Below, one piece after another: positions 27,551 through 37,211 of a stretch of DNA of 64,000 bases. Both the position numbers and the translations under genes were made by a program. This stretch comes from Bacillota bacterium (lineage in GTDB: Bacteria; Bacillota; Clostridia; Acetivibrionales; DSM-27016): the NCBI GenBank assembly GCA_023390115.1, contig JAEWDM010000021.1, positions 103,960 to 167,959 on the forward strand. Reading direction: 5' to 3'. The notes under the pieces were generated by a model. It ran no database searches. It was not told where the DNA came from and saw only the letters and a list, made by a program, of their open reading frames with translations. Within the stretch, counting starts at the first letter, position 1, and the number at the start of each line of letters is the position of its first letter.

Positions 27551-28174
27551 ATGCTTAATAATAGTATGCCTTACCGCAGAATGCTATATTTTAAGAAAAG
27601 GAACTGCAAAAGCTTTCATACATATGTGAGAATATTATGCATAGCTATTATATTTCTTTCAGTATTAATTTATGCAGAAAATAGAATAGCTCTATACCTT
27701 AAAGACTTCTATGGGCCAAAGGTGGAAAGAATAGCTGTACAGGAAGCAAGGATGGCAGTAGAAGGCATTACTGGCGGGAATAATGTGAAAATGCTTCAGG
27801 AGCTTTGCGGGAAAGTAGAAAGAGGTGTCGATGCCAGGATAGGGTTAGAAAATGACGGCTATATAAAAGTGCCTGCTGCCGGTCTGCTGGGAACGGGGTT
27901 TTATAAGGACATCCAAAAAGGCCTTATGATTAAGGTTGGAATTTATACAGACACTCATGCTTCAATTGAGCGGGAATCAGAATCACAAGGGCTTAGCGCC
28001 GTAAGGCATACAATGAGTATTTTTATAAAGCATAAAATAACCTTTAAAATTCTTTTCAGAGAAAAAACCGAGGAATTTGTAACAGTTATCCCGGTTACAG
28101 AACCGGTTTTTACAGAAAAGGGCATTACAGCCCTAAAAGAGGATTGGACAATCGTCCAATCGCTCAATCGGTAG
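27551..28174 (+). CDS. Single-pass membrane protein, possibly YunB-like sporulation protein
   Basis: 207 residues, ATG 27551 with GAAGGGG 8 bases upstream. One membrane segment (VRILCIAIIFLSVLIYA) is followed by an extracytoplasmic part. The order is a helix ending KVERIAVQEARMAVE, the block GLMIKVGIYTD, and HKITFKILFREKTEEFVTVIPVTEPVF. This order recalls the sporulation protein YunB, where a membrane helix is followed by similar blocks, but identity is weak. Its 3' end overlaps the convergent bactofilin gene by 11 bases. Treat as hypothetical, YunB-like at best. Confidence 0.5.
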   Translation: MLNNSMPYRRMLYFKKRNCKSFHTYVRILCIAIIFLSVLIYAENRIALYLKDFYGPKVERIAVQEARMAVEGITGGNNVKMLQELCGKVERGVDARIGLENDGYIKVPAAGLLGTGFYKDIQKGLMIKVGIYTDTHASIERESESQGLSAVRHTMSIFIKHKITFKILFREKTEEFVTVIPVTEPVFTEKGITALKEDWTIVQSLNR

Positions 28175-28640
28175 TTAATTCATTTTTTCTGTCTTCATAT
28201 ACCTGCTCAAGAACGGAGCTCTTTTTATAATCCTTACCTGTTAAGGACTTTTTAGCCGGGCTTTCAGGCAGGAAAACCTGATGCTCCTCCGTAGTGTCAA
28301 CCATGCTGCATTTACCCTGAAAAACTCCCCCTTCATCCGCTATGAAGCTGTGTACCTGAATATCTCCGTACAGCTTTGCGGTTGAAAGGAGCTTTAATGA
28401 ACCGGATGCATTTATGTTTCCTTCCAGAGTACCTGAAAGATAAACATTGGCTGCATAAATATTTCCTGTTATCATTCCGCTGCTTCCTAAAAATACGTCA
28501 CCGTCCACTCTTACATCGCCTATAACCTTTCCGTCAATTCTAACTGTTCCCTGAGATTGAATATTACCTTCAAATATGGAGCTTACACCTATTAAGGTAT
28601 CAATATTGCCGTGAGAAGAGTTGCTTTTGTATCCGAACAT
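28164..28640 (-). CDS. Bactofilin (polymer-forming cytoskeletal protein)
   Basis: 158 residues with the short-period beta-helix pattern of bactofilins: IDTLIGVSSIFEGNIQSQGTVRIDG, then repeating G(N/D)(I/V)..A..V.L.G steps up to about residue 110, and a disordered tail. AAGGAGG precedes the start. Bactofilins polymerise without nucleotide on the inner membrane face and localise cell-wall enzymes. The M23 peptidase gene is 20 bases upstream in the same direction, a recurring pair in bacteria that shape the cell or septum. Confidence 0.93.
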   Translation of the reverse strand: MFGYKSNSSHGNIDTLIGVSSIFEGNIQSQGTVRIDGKVIGDVRVDGDVFLGSSGMITGNIYAANVYLSGTLEGNINASGSLKLLSTAKLYGDIQVHSFIADEGGVFQGKCSMVDTTEEHQVFLPESPAKKSLTGKDYKKSSVLEQVYEDRKNELTTD

Positions 28641-28660
28641 TAAAATTCCTCCTTAATAAT

Positions 28661-29590
28661 TTATCGTTCATCTAAATAATCAATGGGATTTACGGGTGTG
28701 CCGTTAAGCGTAACTTTAAAGTGCAGGTGAGTACCTGTGCTCCTTCCGCTGCTTCCTATTCTTGCTATTACATCTCCCTTTTTAACTTTCTGGCCCTTCT
28801 TTGCCAAAAGTTTCGATGCGTGCCCGTAAAAGGTTTCTATACCATTGCCGTGATCAATTATGACTGTATATCCATACACATTTATTTTTTCTGCCAGCAT
28901 CACCTCTCCCGCTGCTGAAGCAAGTATTGCATTTCCGTATGTGGCGGCGATATCAATTCCGTCATGGAAGCTCTTTCTCCGTGTAAAAGGGTCGGAGCGG
29001 TTCCCGAAGTCTGAGGTGACTTTGCCTTCTGCAGGCCACAGCGTAGGGAGGGTATATATGTATTCGTTAAGTTTGTTTTCAGTTTCGGTTATTTCCCGAA
29101 AAAGGCGGGAATCTCCGGCATTTGTGTTGTTTAGATCCTCTATCAGCGCCTTTAGCTCGCCCAAGCCTCCCGATACCGAACGAAGACTTGAATCACCGGA
29201 TCTGTTTGTTTTTATTTCGCCCGGACGGCTTTGTATATAATCATTGGCCATTTCCTTATATTTATCTGTAAAACTCTCTATTTTGGAGTTTATATAGTTT
29301 TCCTTATCCGTCAGGGATTGTATTTGCTCCGATTTCAGCTTCAAAAGCTTTTGCTGATCCGCGTTCATGCTGTGTAATTCCGACATGTCTTTTTTCAACT
29401 GAGCATTCTCATTTAGCGTTTTTATGGAAAATGCCGACGCAAGGGATAAAAACAATAAAACAAACAAACCCATTATGAAAGCCTTGGGGTAGGGGCCGCT
29501 GATTTTTAATGTTTTTATACTGTCTGAGCAATGAGGAATAACCACAACCGATATGTATTTTTTCTCACTTTTGCTTTTACCTTTTTCCAT
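28661..29590 (-). CDS. Membrane-anchored M23 (LytM-type) peptidoglycan endopeptidase
   Basis: 309 residues: a short cytoplasmic part, one membrane segment (AFIMGLFVLLFLSLASAF), a coiled coil (residues about 55-180) and a C-terminal M23 domain. Zinc and catalytic residues are visible in SFHDGIDIAA (HxxxD), YGHASKLL and THLHFKV (HxH). The site is complete, so it is probably an active endopeptidase rather than a degenerate regulator. It is co-transcribed with bactofilin, which in other bacteria positions or controls LmdC/Csd1-type M23 enzymes. Confidence 0.93.
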   Translation of the reverse strand: MEKGKSKSEKKYISVVVIPHCSDSIKTLKISGPYPKAFIMGLFVLLFLSLASAFSIKTLNENAQLKKDMSELHSMNADQQKLLKLKSEQIQSLTDKENYINSKIESFTDKYKEMANDYIQSRPGEIKTNRSGDSSLRSVSGGLGELKALIEDLNNTNAGDSRLFREITETENKLNEYIYTLPTLWPAEGKVTSDFGNRSDPFTRRKSFHDGIDIAATYGNAILASAAGEVMLAEKINVYGYTVIIDHGNGIETFYGHASKLLAKKGQKVKKGDVIARIGSSGRSTGTHLHFKVTLNGTPVNPIDYLDER

Positions 29591-30031
29591 TATTACCTGC
29601 CTATAGCTTTACCTGGCCTATAAGAGCAATTAAGACTTTTATAGGGTATTCCTTAAGGAAAAGATTATTAACCTGTATACATCCTTCCAGTATTATACCC
29701 TATAGTAAATAGATATTCTACAAAACATAAAAAAATCCTTTTTTAAGTATATTTAATAAATATATTTTATTCAATAAATTATATTTAAATTCTTTACAAT
29801 ATAGTATAAATTTATTAAACAATTTATTCTGTTCTTTGTATCAGATAGGACATTTGGCGTATTTTTGCCGGCAGGGCTTATTTAAAGAAGGATTTTGCAA
29901 TAAAATATAGAATTATTTAACTGTGATTTAAAAAGTGGAATATTAATGCAGTTTCAGGCGTTTCAATGCAGGCAGAAACACGTTCAGCTTATTTATATCA
30001 GCAAATATTGAAGCCTAAGTGAGGTAAAAGC
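29591..30031. other. Intergenic region between M23 peptidase and chemoreceptor
   Basis: This 441-base AT-rich stretch separates divergent genes. I see no gene or RNA motif. A 10-bp inverted repeat (TATAGGGTAT near 29641 and ATACCCTATA near 29695) is the only clear structure. Promoters for both neighbours must lie here, but none is a strong match. Confidence 0.4.
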
Positions 30032-32377
30032 ATGATAAAGGTAAAGAAAAGGATTTTTATGGCGTTTGCCGCTGTAATAGCTATTTCAGTTATTTCCATG
30101 GCAATTTCCATGCTTGGATATACTGTTATTTCAAGGGCGGTAAACAGCATTGATCAAAATAAGGCACGCCAGGATGTTATCCGTTCTGTAAAGGATTCAA
30201 TTTTAAGAGAGCAGCAGCTTATTTCACAAAGCATTATCAATTATGATATTTCCTCTGCAGATGAGATGGCGCAGTTGAACGATTCTGTTGCGGATAACCT
30301 GGATGAGCTAAAACGTCAGGCATCCCGGCTGAAGGAAGAGGATAACAGGGATATAGAACTCATGCTTGAGCTCAATGAGGAATATTATACCCTTTACAAA
30401 AGCATTTCCGATTCTGTGAGGCAGCAGTCAAGCCCCCGACTGACAGCCATCCTCGGACAGGCCTCCGAAAATGCCGCAAATACGTTGAGCCTCCAGCAGG
30501 AGCTGAAGGATTCTGTAAATTACAAATTAAACAAGCGGATAGAAAATGCATTGTCCGAGGTTGAAAGGTCAATTGAAGCATTGACTTCAGGCAGTGCCGA
30601 GGCGGGAGAGGCGATGAGCCTTGCGGCAAGGCTGAAGGAGCATGCGGGTATTATTGCACAGCATTCGGCACAAGCCGGTTTTGAGGATATGGCTGCCGAA
30701 AATGCCGGTACCGATGAGGCTATTAAGGCCGGCCTTGATTTAATAGAAGAGAAGATTTCTTCCCTGAAAAAAGGTTCGGAGGATGCAAAGCTTTCTGTGG
30801 AAGGTATTAACATTTCATCTATCAGAAACGAAATGGACATTTTCTCCAATATAAACAGGCTTATTTACTGGACCCAAAGGAAGTATTACTGCATGTGTGA
30901 GGGTGTGGCATTGCCCGAAAAGGGATTTGAGGGCTATAAGGAGGCGTCTGCCAAGGCAAAGCAGTATTCCGGCATACTGTCAACTGCGCTTGGGGGGAAG
31001 GAAAAAGGTATTCTCGAAAGCGTTATTGCTGCATCTGATAGCATGGATAAGAGTATGGAATCCATTGAGCGGGAGGTAAAAAGGCTGGATTATGCCCGGA
31101 TAACGGAGCAATACAACCAATCGGAGGATATACTTGCGCGCTATAAGGAGGGCATAGAGAGACTGGACAAATCATTTGCGAAATACCTGGCGGATGATGT
31201 TGAAAAATCAAGAGATATAAAAACTAAAATTATAGCGGCTCTTGCGGCTGTCACCTTTCTTTCGCTTTGTGCGGGAATGGCGTTTGCTTTTACGCTGTCA
31301 AGAAACATAATAAACCCCATAAAGAGCATGACGAGTCTTTTGGACAGAGCGGAAAAGGGAGATTTGACAGTCAGGGCCCGGGTGACAGGCAGGGATGAAA
31401 TAGGGCAGCTTGGGCAAAAGGTAAACAGTGTGCTGGACGGACAGCAGAAAATAATAGGCCAGGTAATGACCACAACCAGAGAGATAGGCACTCTTAAAGA
31501 CAGGATGAAGGAGATTTTTGACACCGGCAGGGACAATACGGCTAAAATTTCAGAGGGACTGAAAAATGTTTTAGCGGGTTCCGAAGCCCGCACAGCGGCT
31601 TCCTCAGCAGACTTAAGCGGCAACCGGACCGAAGCCCTGCAGGCAGGAGGTGTATCTCAAGCGGTTACGAGGATAATGGATGACGGCATGAAGGCTATTG
31701 AGGCTGCCTTCACGGGAGAGAAGGAGGTTTCGGAGGCTCAGGCCGTAATAAGGGGGGCCACTGATACCGTAAGTGAAGCGGCGGTTACAATAGGCGCGCT
31801 TGAGGAGTCTTCGGAGAAGATAGGCGATATTACAAATACTATAACAGAAATTGCGGCCAGAACAAATCTTCTGGCTCTTAATGCGGCTATTGAAGCGGCC
31901 AGGGCGGGCCAGCAGGGAAAGGGCTTTACGGTTCTTGCCGAGGAAATAAGAAAGCTTTCGGACGGGAGCAACAGGGCAGCGGGGGAGATTAAGACTCAGA
32001 TAGGAGAAATACAAAACAGAATACTCAGTGCGGTCAAGGGTGTCAATCAGGGAGTACAAGGTGTGGGAGAGGGAGCTGTAAGGATTGATAAGGTAAAGGG
32101 CAGCATTTCGGAGATAATTGACTCCATAAAGGTAGTGGTCGAGTCTGTAAAAAACACTGCCGAGCAATCGGAAAGGCAGAGACAGTCGGCACAGAAGCTT
32201 GCGGAAATTGTGGACAGCGTGGCAAGGTCTGCCGGCGAGGCGGCTGTCACAGGCAGGAATATAAGTGAAAGCCTTGAGCATCACACAAGGCTAATGGCAG
32301 AAATGGAGGCGTTATCGGGCCGGCTTGATGAGGTATCGAAAAGGCTGAACGGCACCCTTGAGCAGTTTAAGATGTGA
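30032..32377 (+). CDS. Methyl-accepting chemotaxis protein
   Basis: 781 residues. An N-terminal membrane helix (FMAFAAVIAISVISMAISML) and a long helical extracellular region (residues about 35-385, about twice a usual four-helix bundle) come first. A second membrane helix (IIAALAAVTFLSLCAGMAFAF), a HAMP domain (NIINPIKSMTSLLDRAEKGDL) and a signalling domain follow. Its hairpin tip is ITEIAARTNLLALNAAIEAARAGQQGKGF. It signals to CheA-CheW; the ligand is unknown. GAGG lies upstream. The methylation helices contain QAxxI/SEAAVT-type Gln/Glu pairs. Confidence 0.93.
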   Translation: MIKVKKRIFMAFAAVIAISVISMAISMLGYTVISRAVNSIDQNKARQDVIRSVKDSILREQQLISQSIINYDISSADEMAQLNDSVADNLDELKRQASRLKEEDNRDIELMLELNEEYYTLYKSISDSVRQQSSPRLTAILGQASENAANTLSLQQELKDSVNYKLNKRIENALSEVERSIEALTSGSAEAGEAMSLAARLKEHAGIIAQHSAQAGFEDMAAENAGTDEAIKAGLDLIEEKISSLKKGSEDAKLSVEGINISSIRNEMDIFSNINRLIYWTQRKYYCMCEGVALPEKGFEGYKEASAKAKQYSGILSTALGGKEKGILESVIAASDSMDKSMESIEREVKRLDYARITEQYNQSEDILARYKEGIERLDKSFAKYLADDVEKSRDIKTKIIAALAAVTFLSLCAGMAFAFTLSRNIINPIKSMTSLLDRAEKGDLTVRARVTGRDEIGQLGQKVNSVLDGQQKIIGQVMTTTREIGTLKDRMKEIFDTGRDNTAKISEGLKNVLAGSEARTAASSADLSGNRTEALQAGGVSQAVTRIMDDGMKAIEAAFTGEKEVSEAQAVIRGATDTVSEAAVTIGALEESSEKIGDITNTITEIAARTNLLALNAAIEAARAGQQGKGFTVLAEEIRKLSDGSNRAAGEIKTQIGEIQNRILSAVKGVNQGVQGVGEGAVRIDKVKGSISEIIDSIKVVVESVKNTAEQSERQRQSAQKLAEIVDSVARSAGEAAVTGRNISESLEHHTRLMAEMEALSGRLDEVSKRLNGTLEQFKM

Positions 32378-32594
32378 TGTAGGTGATGCATCATAAATAT
32401 CAATGGCTGACAGCTTGGCATTAATTCTAGACATAGAGATGAGGGCTATGGATAACTCCAAAGGCCCTATTTTTGTATAAAAATTATATTTAATTTATAA
32501 TGCTTCTGTAATGAAATATAAAACTTAGCGTATTAACATATGAATTTGCTTAGCTAAGTGAAATCCGGTTCAAGGAAGGAGGGATTATAAGAAC

Positions 32595-33155
32595 ATGCAA
32601 CAGCATGTGTTGAGTAATCCTTTATTGGGAAAGGAAATTGGGCAGAAAGTAAATGCAGAAGAGCAGTTTGCCTGCATTTTTGAAGCCTCCTACAAGAGGG
32701 TCTACAACTACATATATTACCGTGTCTATTGCCAATATACGGCAGAAGACCTTACAAGCCAGGTCTTTGAAAAAGCCATGCTTAAAATAGCAACCTATAA
32801 ACAAAGTAAATCGCCCTTTGAGGTATGGTTATTTGCAATAGCCAGGAATGTGGTCAACGATTATTTCAGGGGACAAAAAAAGCACAGATTTTTTTCTCTT
32901 GAGTCTATCAGGGAATTGGTTTCAAGTAAGAAGGACCCTGAGGGTATAGTGATTGAAGGAGAAACCAATGACATGCTTTCAAAGGCGTTAAATACCCTCA
33001 GCGCAAGGGAAAGGAATATCGTAGCTCTTAGATTCGGAGGAAATCTTAAGAACAGGGAAATAGCAGAAATTCTGGATCTGACCGAAAGCAATGTAGGAGT
33101 GACTCTCTATAGAACTATGAGGAAGCTGAAGAATGAAATGAAAGGTGAGGTATAG
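32595..33155 (+). CDS. ECF-type sigma-70 factor
   Basis: 186 residues with region 2 (FEASYKRVYNYIYYRVYCQYTAEDLTSQVFEKAM, then FEVWLFAIARNVVNDYFR) and region 4 (LSARERNIVALRFGGNLKNREIAEILDLTESNVGVTLYRTMRKL). AGGAGGG precedes the start. It recruits RNA polymerase to a small regulon. The gene is 2 bases upstream of a membrane protein that is probably its anti-sigma factor. The upstream region carries an inverted element (CTTAGC near 32523, GCTTAGCTAAG near 32548) that might belong to an autoregulated promoter. Confidence 0.9.
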   Translation: MQQHVLSNPLLGKEIGQKVNAEEQFACIFEASYKRVYNYIYYRVYCQYTAEDLTSQVFEKAMLKIATYKQSKSPFEVWLFAIARNVVNDYFRGQKKHRFFSLESIRELVSSKKDPEGIVIEGETNDMLSKALNTLSARERNIVALRFGGNLKNREIAEILDLTESNVGVTLYRTMRKLKNEMKGEV

Positions 33156-33157
33156 CC

Positions 33158-34036
33158 ATGAGAAAACCCGGCACTGAAGACAGGGCTTTATCGGAATATG
33201 AAGGAGATAGAAAGCTTTTAGAGCTGAGCGGCATTTTAGCCGGCAAAGATTTCAGCAAGGACAGCAATAAGGAGAGGATATACAGAAAGGTTCAGAAAAA
33301 TATAAATGAAAGCAAAGGAGACCGTGTTATGAAAAATTCAAATAGAATCAAACGTATTACCACTGTGGCAGTATCATTTACGTTAGTATTTTCCATTAGT
33401 ATTTCTTTAATGCAAACCACATTTGCACAAAATGTGCTGGAAGGAATAAAAAAATCTATTTCACTTGGACATATAACCGTTATACAGTTTGATGCTGATA
33501 AAACAGATCCTGCCGCTATTCCGGATGAGCTTAAGGATGACGACGGAAAGCCACTGGAGGAATATGAGGATTCAATGTATAAGATAGTTAGTGAAGATGG
33601 GGCTGATGTTTCAGCCGGCCAGACGGAAAAAATGCGGAAAGAATCTATTCTGGAAGTAAAAAATCCTGATGAACTAAATAAATATACATGTTTTACGGTG
33701 ATTCTCCCCGGTTATTTGCCAGAGGGCTATGAGTTTGACAGGGCAGAGCTTTATAAAGATGAGAATGGTACTGTGAGCAGCAAATATATTAGTTTGTATT
33801 TTACAAATGAGACAACGGGAAATAGGATTTTTATGCAGCAGCGCTTCGCTGATGAAGAAACTGCATATGAAACTGGCACGGATGGAAAAATTGAGCAGGT
33901 GGAAATTAACGGTGCGGCTGCTGTAATATCCAATGACAGGACTATTGAATGGGAGACCGGAGATGTGCTTTATATGATGACCTGGGGAGAAAATGACAAA
34001 GACGAGCTGCTGAAAGTGGCGGGATCAATTAAGTAA
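33158..34036 (+). CDS. Putative anti-sigma factor with DUF4367-type extracellular domain
   Basis: 292 residues: an acidic N-terminal cytoplasmic part (about 60 residues), one membrane segment (ITTVAVSFTLVFSISISLMQ) and a soluble outer domain. That domain contains LPGYLPEGYEFDRAELYKDENG and VEINGAAAVISN, as in DUF4367 proteins. The genetic pairing with the ECF sigma factor (2 bases apart), the topology and the length suggest it sequesters the sigma factor until a surface signal arrives. The cytoplasmic part is not a canonical zinc anti-sigma domain (no HxxxCxxC seen). Confidence 0.72.
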   Translation: MRKPGTEDRALSEYEGDRKLLELSGILAGKDFSKDSNKERIYRKVQKNINESKGDRVMKNSNRIKRITTVAVSFTLVFSISISLMQTTFAQNVLEGIKKSISLGHITVIQFDADKTDPAAIPDELKDDDGKPLEEYEDSMYKIVSEDGADVSAGQTEKMRKESILEVKNPDELNKYTCFTVILPGYLPEGYEFDRAELYKDENGTVSSKYISLYFTNETTGNRIFMQQRFADEETAYETGTDGKIEQVEINGAAAVISNDRTIEWETGDVLYMMTWGENDKDELLKVAGSIK

Positions 34037-34121
34037 AGGCGGGAAATAACTGGACTTTAGGAATAACATATACTAAAATATGGAATAATGATTGATAATG
34101 GCATACTGATTCAAATATTTA

Positions 34122-34148
34122 AGTCCCTTTAGAGGGACTATTTTTTTT
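34122..34148 (+). terminator. Intrinsic terminator after the sigma/anti-sigma operon
   Basis: AGTCCCT (34122-34128) and AGGGACT (34133-34139) form a 7-bp stem followed by ATTTTTTTT. Confidence 0.85.
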
Positions 34149-34164
34149 GGTATAATAAGAATGC

Positions 34165-34192
34165 TTGAATGGATTTTATATTGTTGTATAAT
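34165..34192 (+). promoter_or_regulatory. Candidate promoter of rlmD
   Basis: TTGAAT (34165-34170), 16-base spacer and TATAAT (34187-34192). Initiation near 34199 would exclude the upstream ATG at 34161 and supports a GTG start at 34218. Confidence 0.6.
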
Positions 34193-34217
34193 ACCGGGAA
34201 AGGGCGGTTTTGAACAG

Positions 34218-35858
34218 GTGTCACATATCAGAAAGAATGAAAACCATACTATGGAAATAACGGGAATGTCCCATGAGGGGCAGGGAGTAGGCAGGATAGA
34301 CAATTTTACTGTATTTGTGGACAGGGCCCTGCCGGGAGAAGTTGTAGAGGTAAAAATAGTTAAGGTTAATAAAAGCTATGGGATAGGCAAACTAATTAAT
34401 ATACAGAGGGCATCACCGGAACGCATAGAGCCGTTTTGCGCCTACTCCTTAAGATGCGGCGGCTGCAGCCTGCAGCATATGAGCTATGAAGCCCAGCTTA
34501 AGTTTAAAACAAATGTTGTAAAAGATAGTCTTAAAAGGCTGGGTAAGCTTGAGGATATAATAGTACGTGATACAATAGGCATGCAGGATAATGGAAAAGA
34601 GTACAGGAATAAGGCCCAATACCCTGTGGGAATGGTAAGAGACAGCGTTGCCATGGGTTTTTATGCTTCCAGATCTCATGATATCATTGACGGTAATTTA
34701 TGCGGTATTCAGCATCCATACAGTGACAGAGTAAGAGAGTGCGTAAGAAAATTTATCATTGACAGCGGTATCCGCGGATATGATGAGAGCACGGGGAATG
34801 GGCTGATAAGGCATATAGTAACTCGTGTGGGATACAGGACAGATGAGGTCATGGTGGTTATAGTTATTAACGGCGAGAGCCTGCCTGCCTGCGATAAACT
34901 GATACAGATGCTGAGCTCCGGCATACCACAGGTAAAGAGCATATATTTAAATATAAACACTGCGGATACAAATATCATCTTTGGAAACAGGAGTATGAAG
35001 ATTTATGGCAAGGATACCATAACAGATTATATAGGCAAGCTCAGGTTTGAGATATCCCCATTATCCTTTTTTCAGGTGAATCCTGTGCAGACAGAGGTGT
35101 TATACCGTAAGGCATTGGAATATTCAAGGCTTACGGGAAATGAGACGGTCTTCGACCTGTACTGTGGGATAGGAACAATATCCCTGTTCCTGTCACAGAA
35201 GGCCAAAAGAGTCTATGGAGTAGAAGTGGTGGAAGCGGCCATAGCGGATGCCAGGTTAAATGCCAAAATCAATGGTGCGGATAATGTGGAGTTTATAGCG
35301 GGAGAGGCCGAAAAAGTGATTCCTCATATGTACAGTGAGGGAATTAGAGCTGATGTGGTTGTGGTAGATCCGCCCAGGAAGGGCTGTGACGAGGTGCTGC
35401 TGAAGATATTGGTGGATATGGAGCCAAAAAGGATTGTGTACGTGTCCTGTAATCCGGCTACGTTGGCAAGAGACTTAAGGTATTTGGCTGATAACGGGTA
35501 CAGGGCGGAAGAGGTGCAGCCGGTGGATATGTTCCCGTGGACGGGGCACGTTGAGACGGTTGTTTGTTTGTCCAGAAAAAATCCGGATGACAGAATAGAA
35601 ATCGACTTAAACCTTGACGAGCTTGATATTACCGCTTCTGAGTGTAAAGCTACCTATGAGGAAATCAAAGACCATGTTCAGAATAATCACGGGTTGAAGG
35701 TATCAAGCCTATATATTTCGCAGGTTAAAAGAAAACTGGGATTAGAGGTTGGCGCAAGCTACAACCTGCCAAAATCAGAAGACCCAAAAGTGCCTAATTG
35801 TCCATTTGAAAAGGAACTGGCTATAACAGACGCACTAAAGCATTTTATGATGGTCTAA
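34218..35858 (+). CDS. rlmD: 23S rRNA (uracil-5-)-methyltransferase RlmD/RlmCD (RumA family)
   Basis: About 546 residues. The N-terminal TRAM domain (TMEITGMSHEGQGVGRI...GEVVEVKIVKV) is followed by Fe-S ligands in CAYSLRCGGC with a further Cys in LCGIQHP. The SAM-dependent fold shows FDLYCGIGTISLFLS, VVDPPRKGCDEVLL and the catalytic YVSCNPATLARDL. The ending after GHVETVVCLSRKNPDD (about 95 residues) is a clostridial-type C-terminal extension. It methylates U1939 (and perhaps U747) of 23S rRNA. GTG 34218 is inferred from the promoter position and GGGCGG spacing; ATG 34251 is an alternative. The gene is intact, with a mobile element directly behind it. Confidence 0.92.
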   Translation: MSHIRKNENHTMEITGMSHEGQGVGRIDNFTVFVDRALPGEVVEVKIVKVNKSYGIGKLINIQRASPERIEPFCAYSLRCGGCSLQHMSYEAQLKFKTNVVKDSLKRLGKLEDIIVRDTIGMQDNGKEYRNKAQYPVGMVRDSVAMGFYASRSHDIIDGNLCGIQHPYSDRVRECVRKFIIDSGIRGYDESTGNGLIRHIVTRVGYRTDEVMVVIVINGESLPACDKLIQMLSSGIPQVKSIYLNINTADTNIIFGNRSMKIYGKDTITDYIGKLRFEISPLSFFQVNPVQTEVLYRKALEYSRLTGNETVFDLYCGIGTISLFLSQKAKRVYGVEVVEAAIADARLNAKINGADNVEFIAGEAEKVIPHMYSEGIRADVVVVDPPRKGCDEVLLKILVDMEPKRIVYVSCNPATLARDLRYLADNGYRAEEVQPVDMFPWTGHVETVVCLSRKNPDDRIEIDLNLDELDITASECKATYEEIKDHVQNNHGLKVSSLYISQVKRKLGLEVGASYNLPKSEDPKVPNCPFEKELAITDALKHFMMV

Positions 35859-35912
35859 AGCCTTTGAACAGCATTTTACAGCAGGACGTATAAAACCGCA
35901 TAACATCATCAA

Positions 35913-35962
35913 AAAACAACCGTAATCGTGGTCAATTAGAACACGAATTGCGGTTGTTTTAT
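35913..35962 (+). terminator. Terminator downstream of rlmD
   Basis: AAAACAACCG (35913-35922) plus AATCGTG pairs with CACGAATTG CGGTTGTTTT (35942-35960) with one mismatch and one bulge. It has T-rich and A-rich flanks and may serve both directions. Confidence 0.75.
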
Positions 35963-36026
35963 CATTTAGACGTTAAATTGAACGTGTTTATATTCTCTAT
36001 TAGAACGTTGAATAGGGGGTATAGAC

Positions 36027-37052
36027 ATGGTTAATCAAAAATTGGTAATTAATCCAAATTATACTACTTTGGTAATTTATCAGAATGGAAATGTGCAGGC
36101 AAAAGGAGGATACAAAAAAAGAATAACCAAAGCCCATTATGGGGCGAATGGACATCCGTTTAAGTACACGCCTCCATGGGAAGAAAAAGAGCCTGATTAT
36201 AAGGGAAAGTATCACACAAAGAATTATAAACAGCGCAAGAAAAGTAGGCGAGATACCTTGAAGGAGCTGGTGGAGAACAATTTCAAGCCTAAGAAATGCC
36301 TGTTTATAACTTTGACGTTTGACCCGTCTACAGGGACTGAAGTTGAGCCTGTATTACTTCCGCCGGAGCTGGCTCAATATGACCTTGAAACTAGCCTTAT
36401 GGTAGCAACAGAGGATTTATTTTCAGGGGGCAAGGCAAAGAAAAAGGAGATAATACCAAAATTTCAAGACCTACCTGCTTGTCATGCAGAGTTCAAGAAG
36501 TTTATACAGCGGATGAATTACAGATACGACAATTTTAAGTATGTGGCGGTTTATAGCAGGCAAGGAACGACTGGGGTATGGCATTATCACATGATTTGCA
36601 ATTTGAGATACATACCAATTGGCGAGTTGAATGACCTCTGGAGATTGGGCGGCAGCTATATAAGAAGCATGAGAAGCACAGGCATTATATACAAGACAAT
36701 AAATTACTGCATAAGAAACATGCTTGCATATGCAGACGAGCTTAAGGGAGAAAAGGGGTATCTCAATTCGAGAGGGCTAAACAGGAATATTGTACTTCGT
36801 TCATGGGTTGGAGCAGAGCAAAATGATTTTCAAGCCTGCAAAGACAGCTTAGACAAACAAAGAAAAAATGGCTTAGAGTGTAGTTATAGGCGAGTCACAG
36901 AGCATAGATACATCGGCAAGCGAGTATCGGAAGATGGCATCTTCGTTGAGGAAGAAGAAAGGCTGTGCAAGTGCAAGTATTACACATATCCTGTAAATTC
37001 AGCAGCCCGATTTGATTTTGTGGTTGCTACCCGAAAGGAGAAGAAGACATAG
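36027..37052 (+). CDS. HUH-type rolling-circle replication initiator-like protein
   Basis: 341 residues. CLFITLTFDPSTG (about residue 90) is motif 1. VWHYHMIC (about residue 187) is the metal-binding HUH motif with Tyr as the middle residue. YKTINYCIRNMLAYADEL (about 223) carries the candidate catalytic tyrosines. This order is that of phage/plasmid Rep nickases (G2P/Orf2-like). It would nick a double-strand origin in the element, consistent with replication of an excised circular form. The GAATAGGGGG ribosome region precedes ATG 36027. No origin sequence was recognised in the 170 bases upstream. Confidence 0.8.
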   Translation: MVNQKLVINPNYTTLVIYQNGNVQAKGGYKKRITKAHYGANGHPFKYTPPWEEKEPDYKGKYHTKNYKQRKKSRRDTLKELVENNFKPKKCLFITLTFDPSTGTEVEPVLLPPELAQYDLETSLMVATEDLFSGGKAKKKEIIPKFQDLPACHAEFKKFIQRMNYRYDNFKYVAVYSRQGTTGVWHYHMICNLRYIPIGELNDLWRLGGSYIRSMRSTGIIYKTINYCIRNMLAYADELKGEKGYLNSRGLNRNIVLRSWVGAEQNDFQACKDSLDKQRKNGLECSYRRVTEHRYIGKRVSEDGIFVEEEERLCKCKYYTYPVNSAARFDFVVATRKEKKT

Positions 37053-37211
37053 TTTATTTATCATTAAGATGTGAATAAGACGGAAAATTCTTTTCGTAAT
37101 CTCTTTTAAAATAATAAAAGAGATATGAATAAGAAAATAACCTTTTCTGCTTTGGGCAGAAGGATGTAATTGAGCAGAAGAAATTCAACAAAAATGAAAG
37201 GGTGAAAATCA

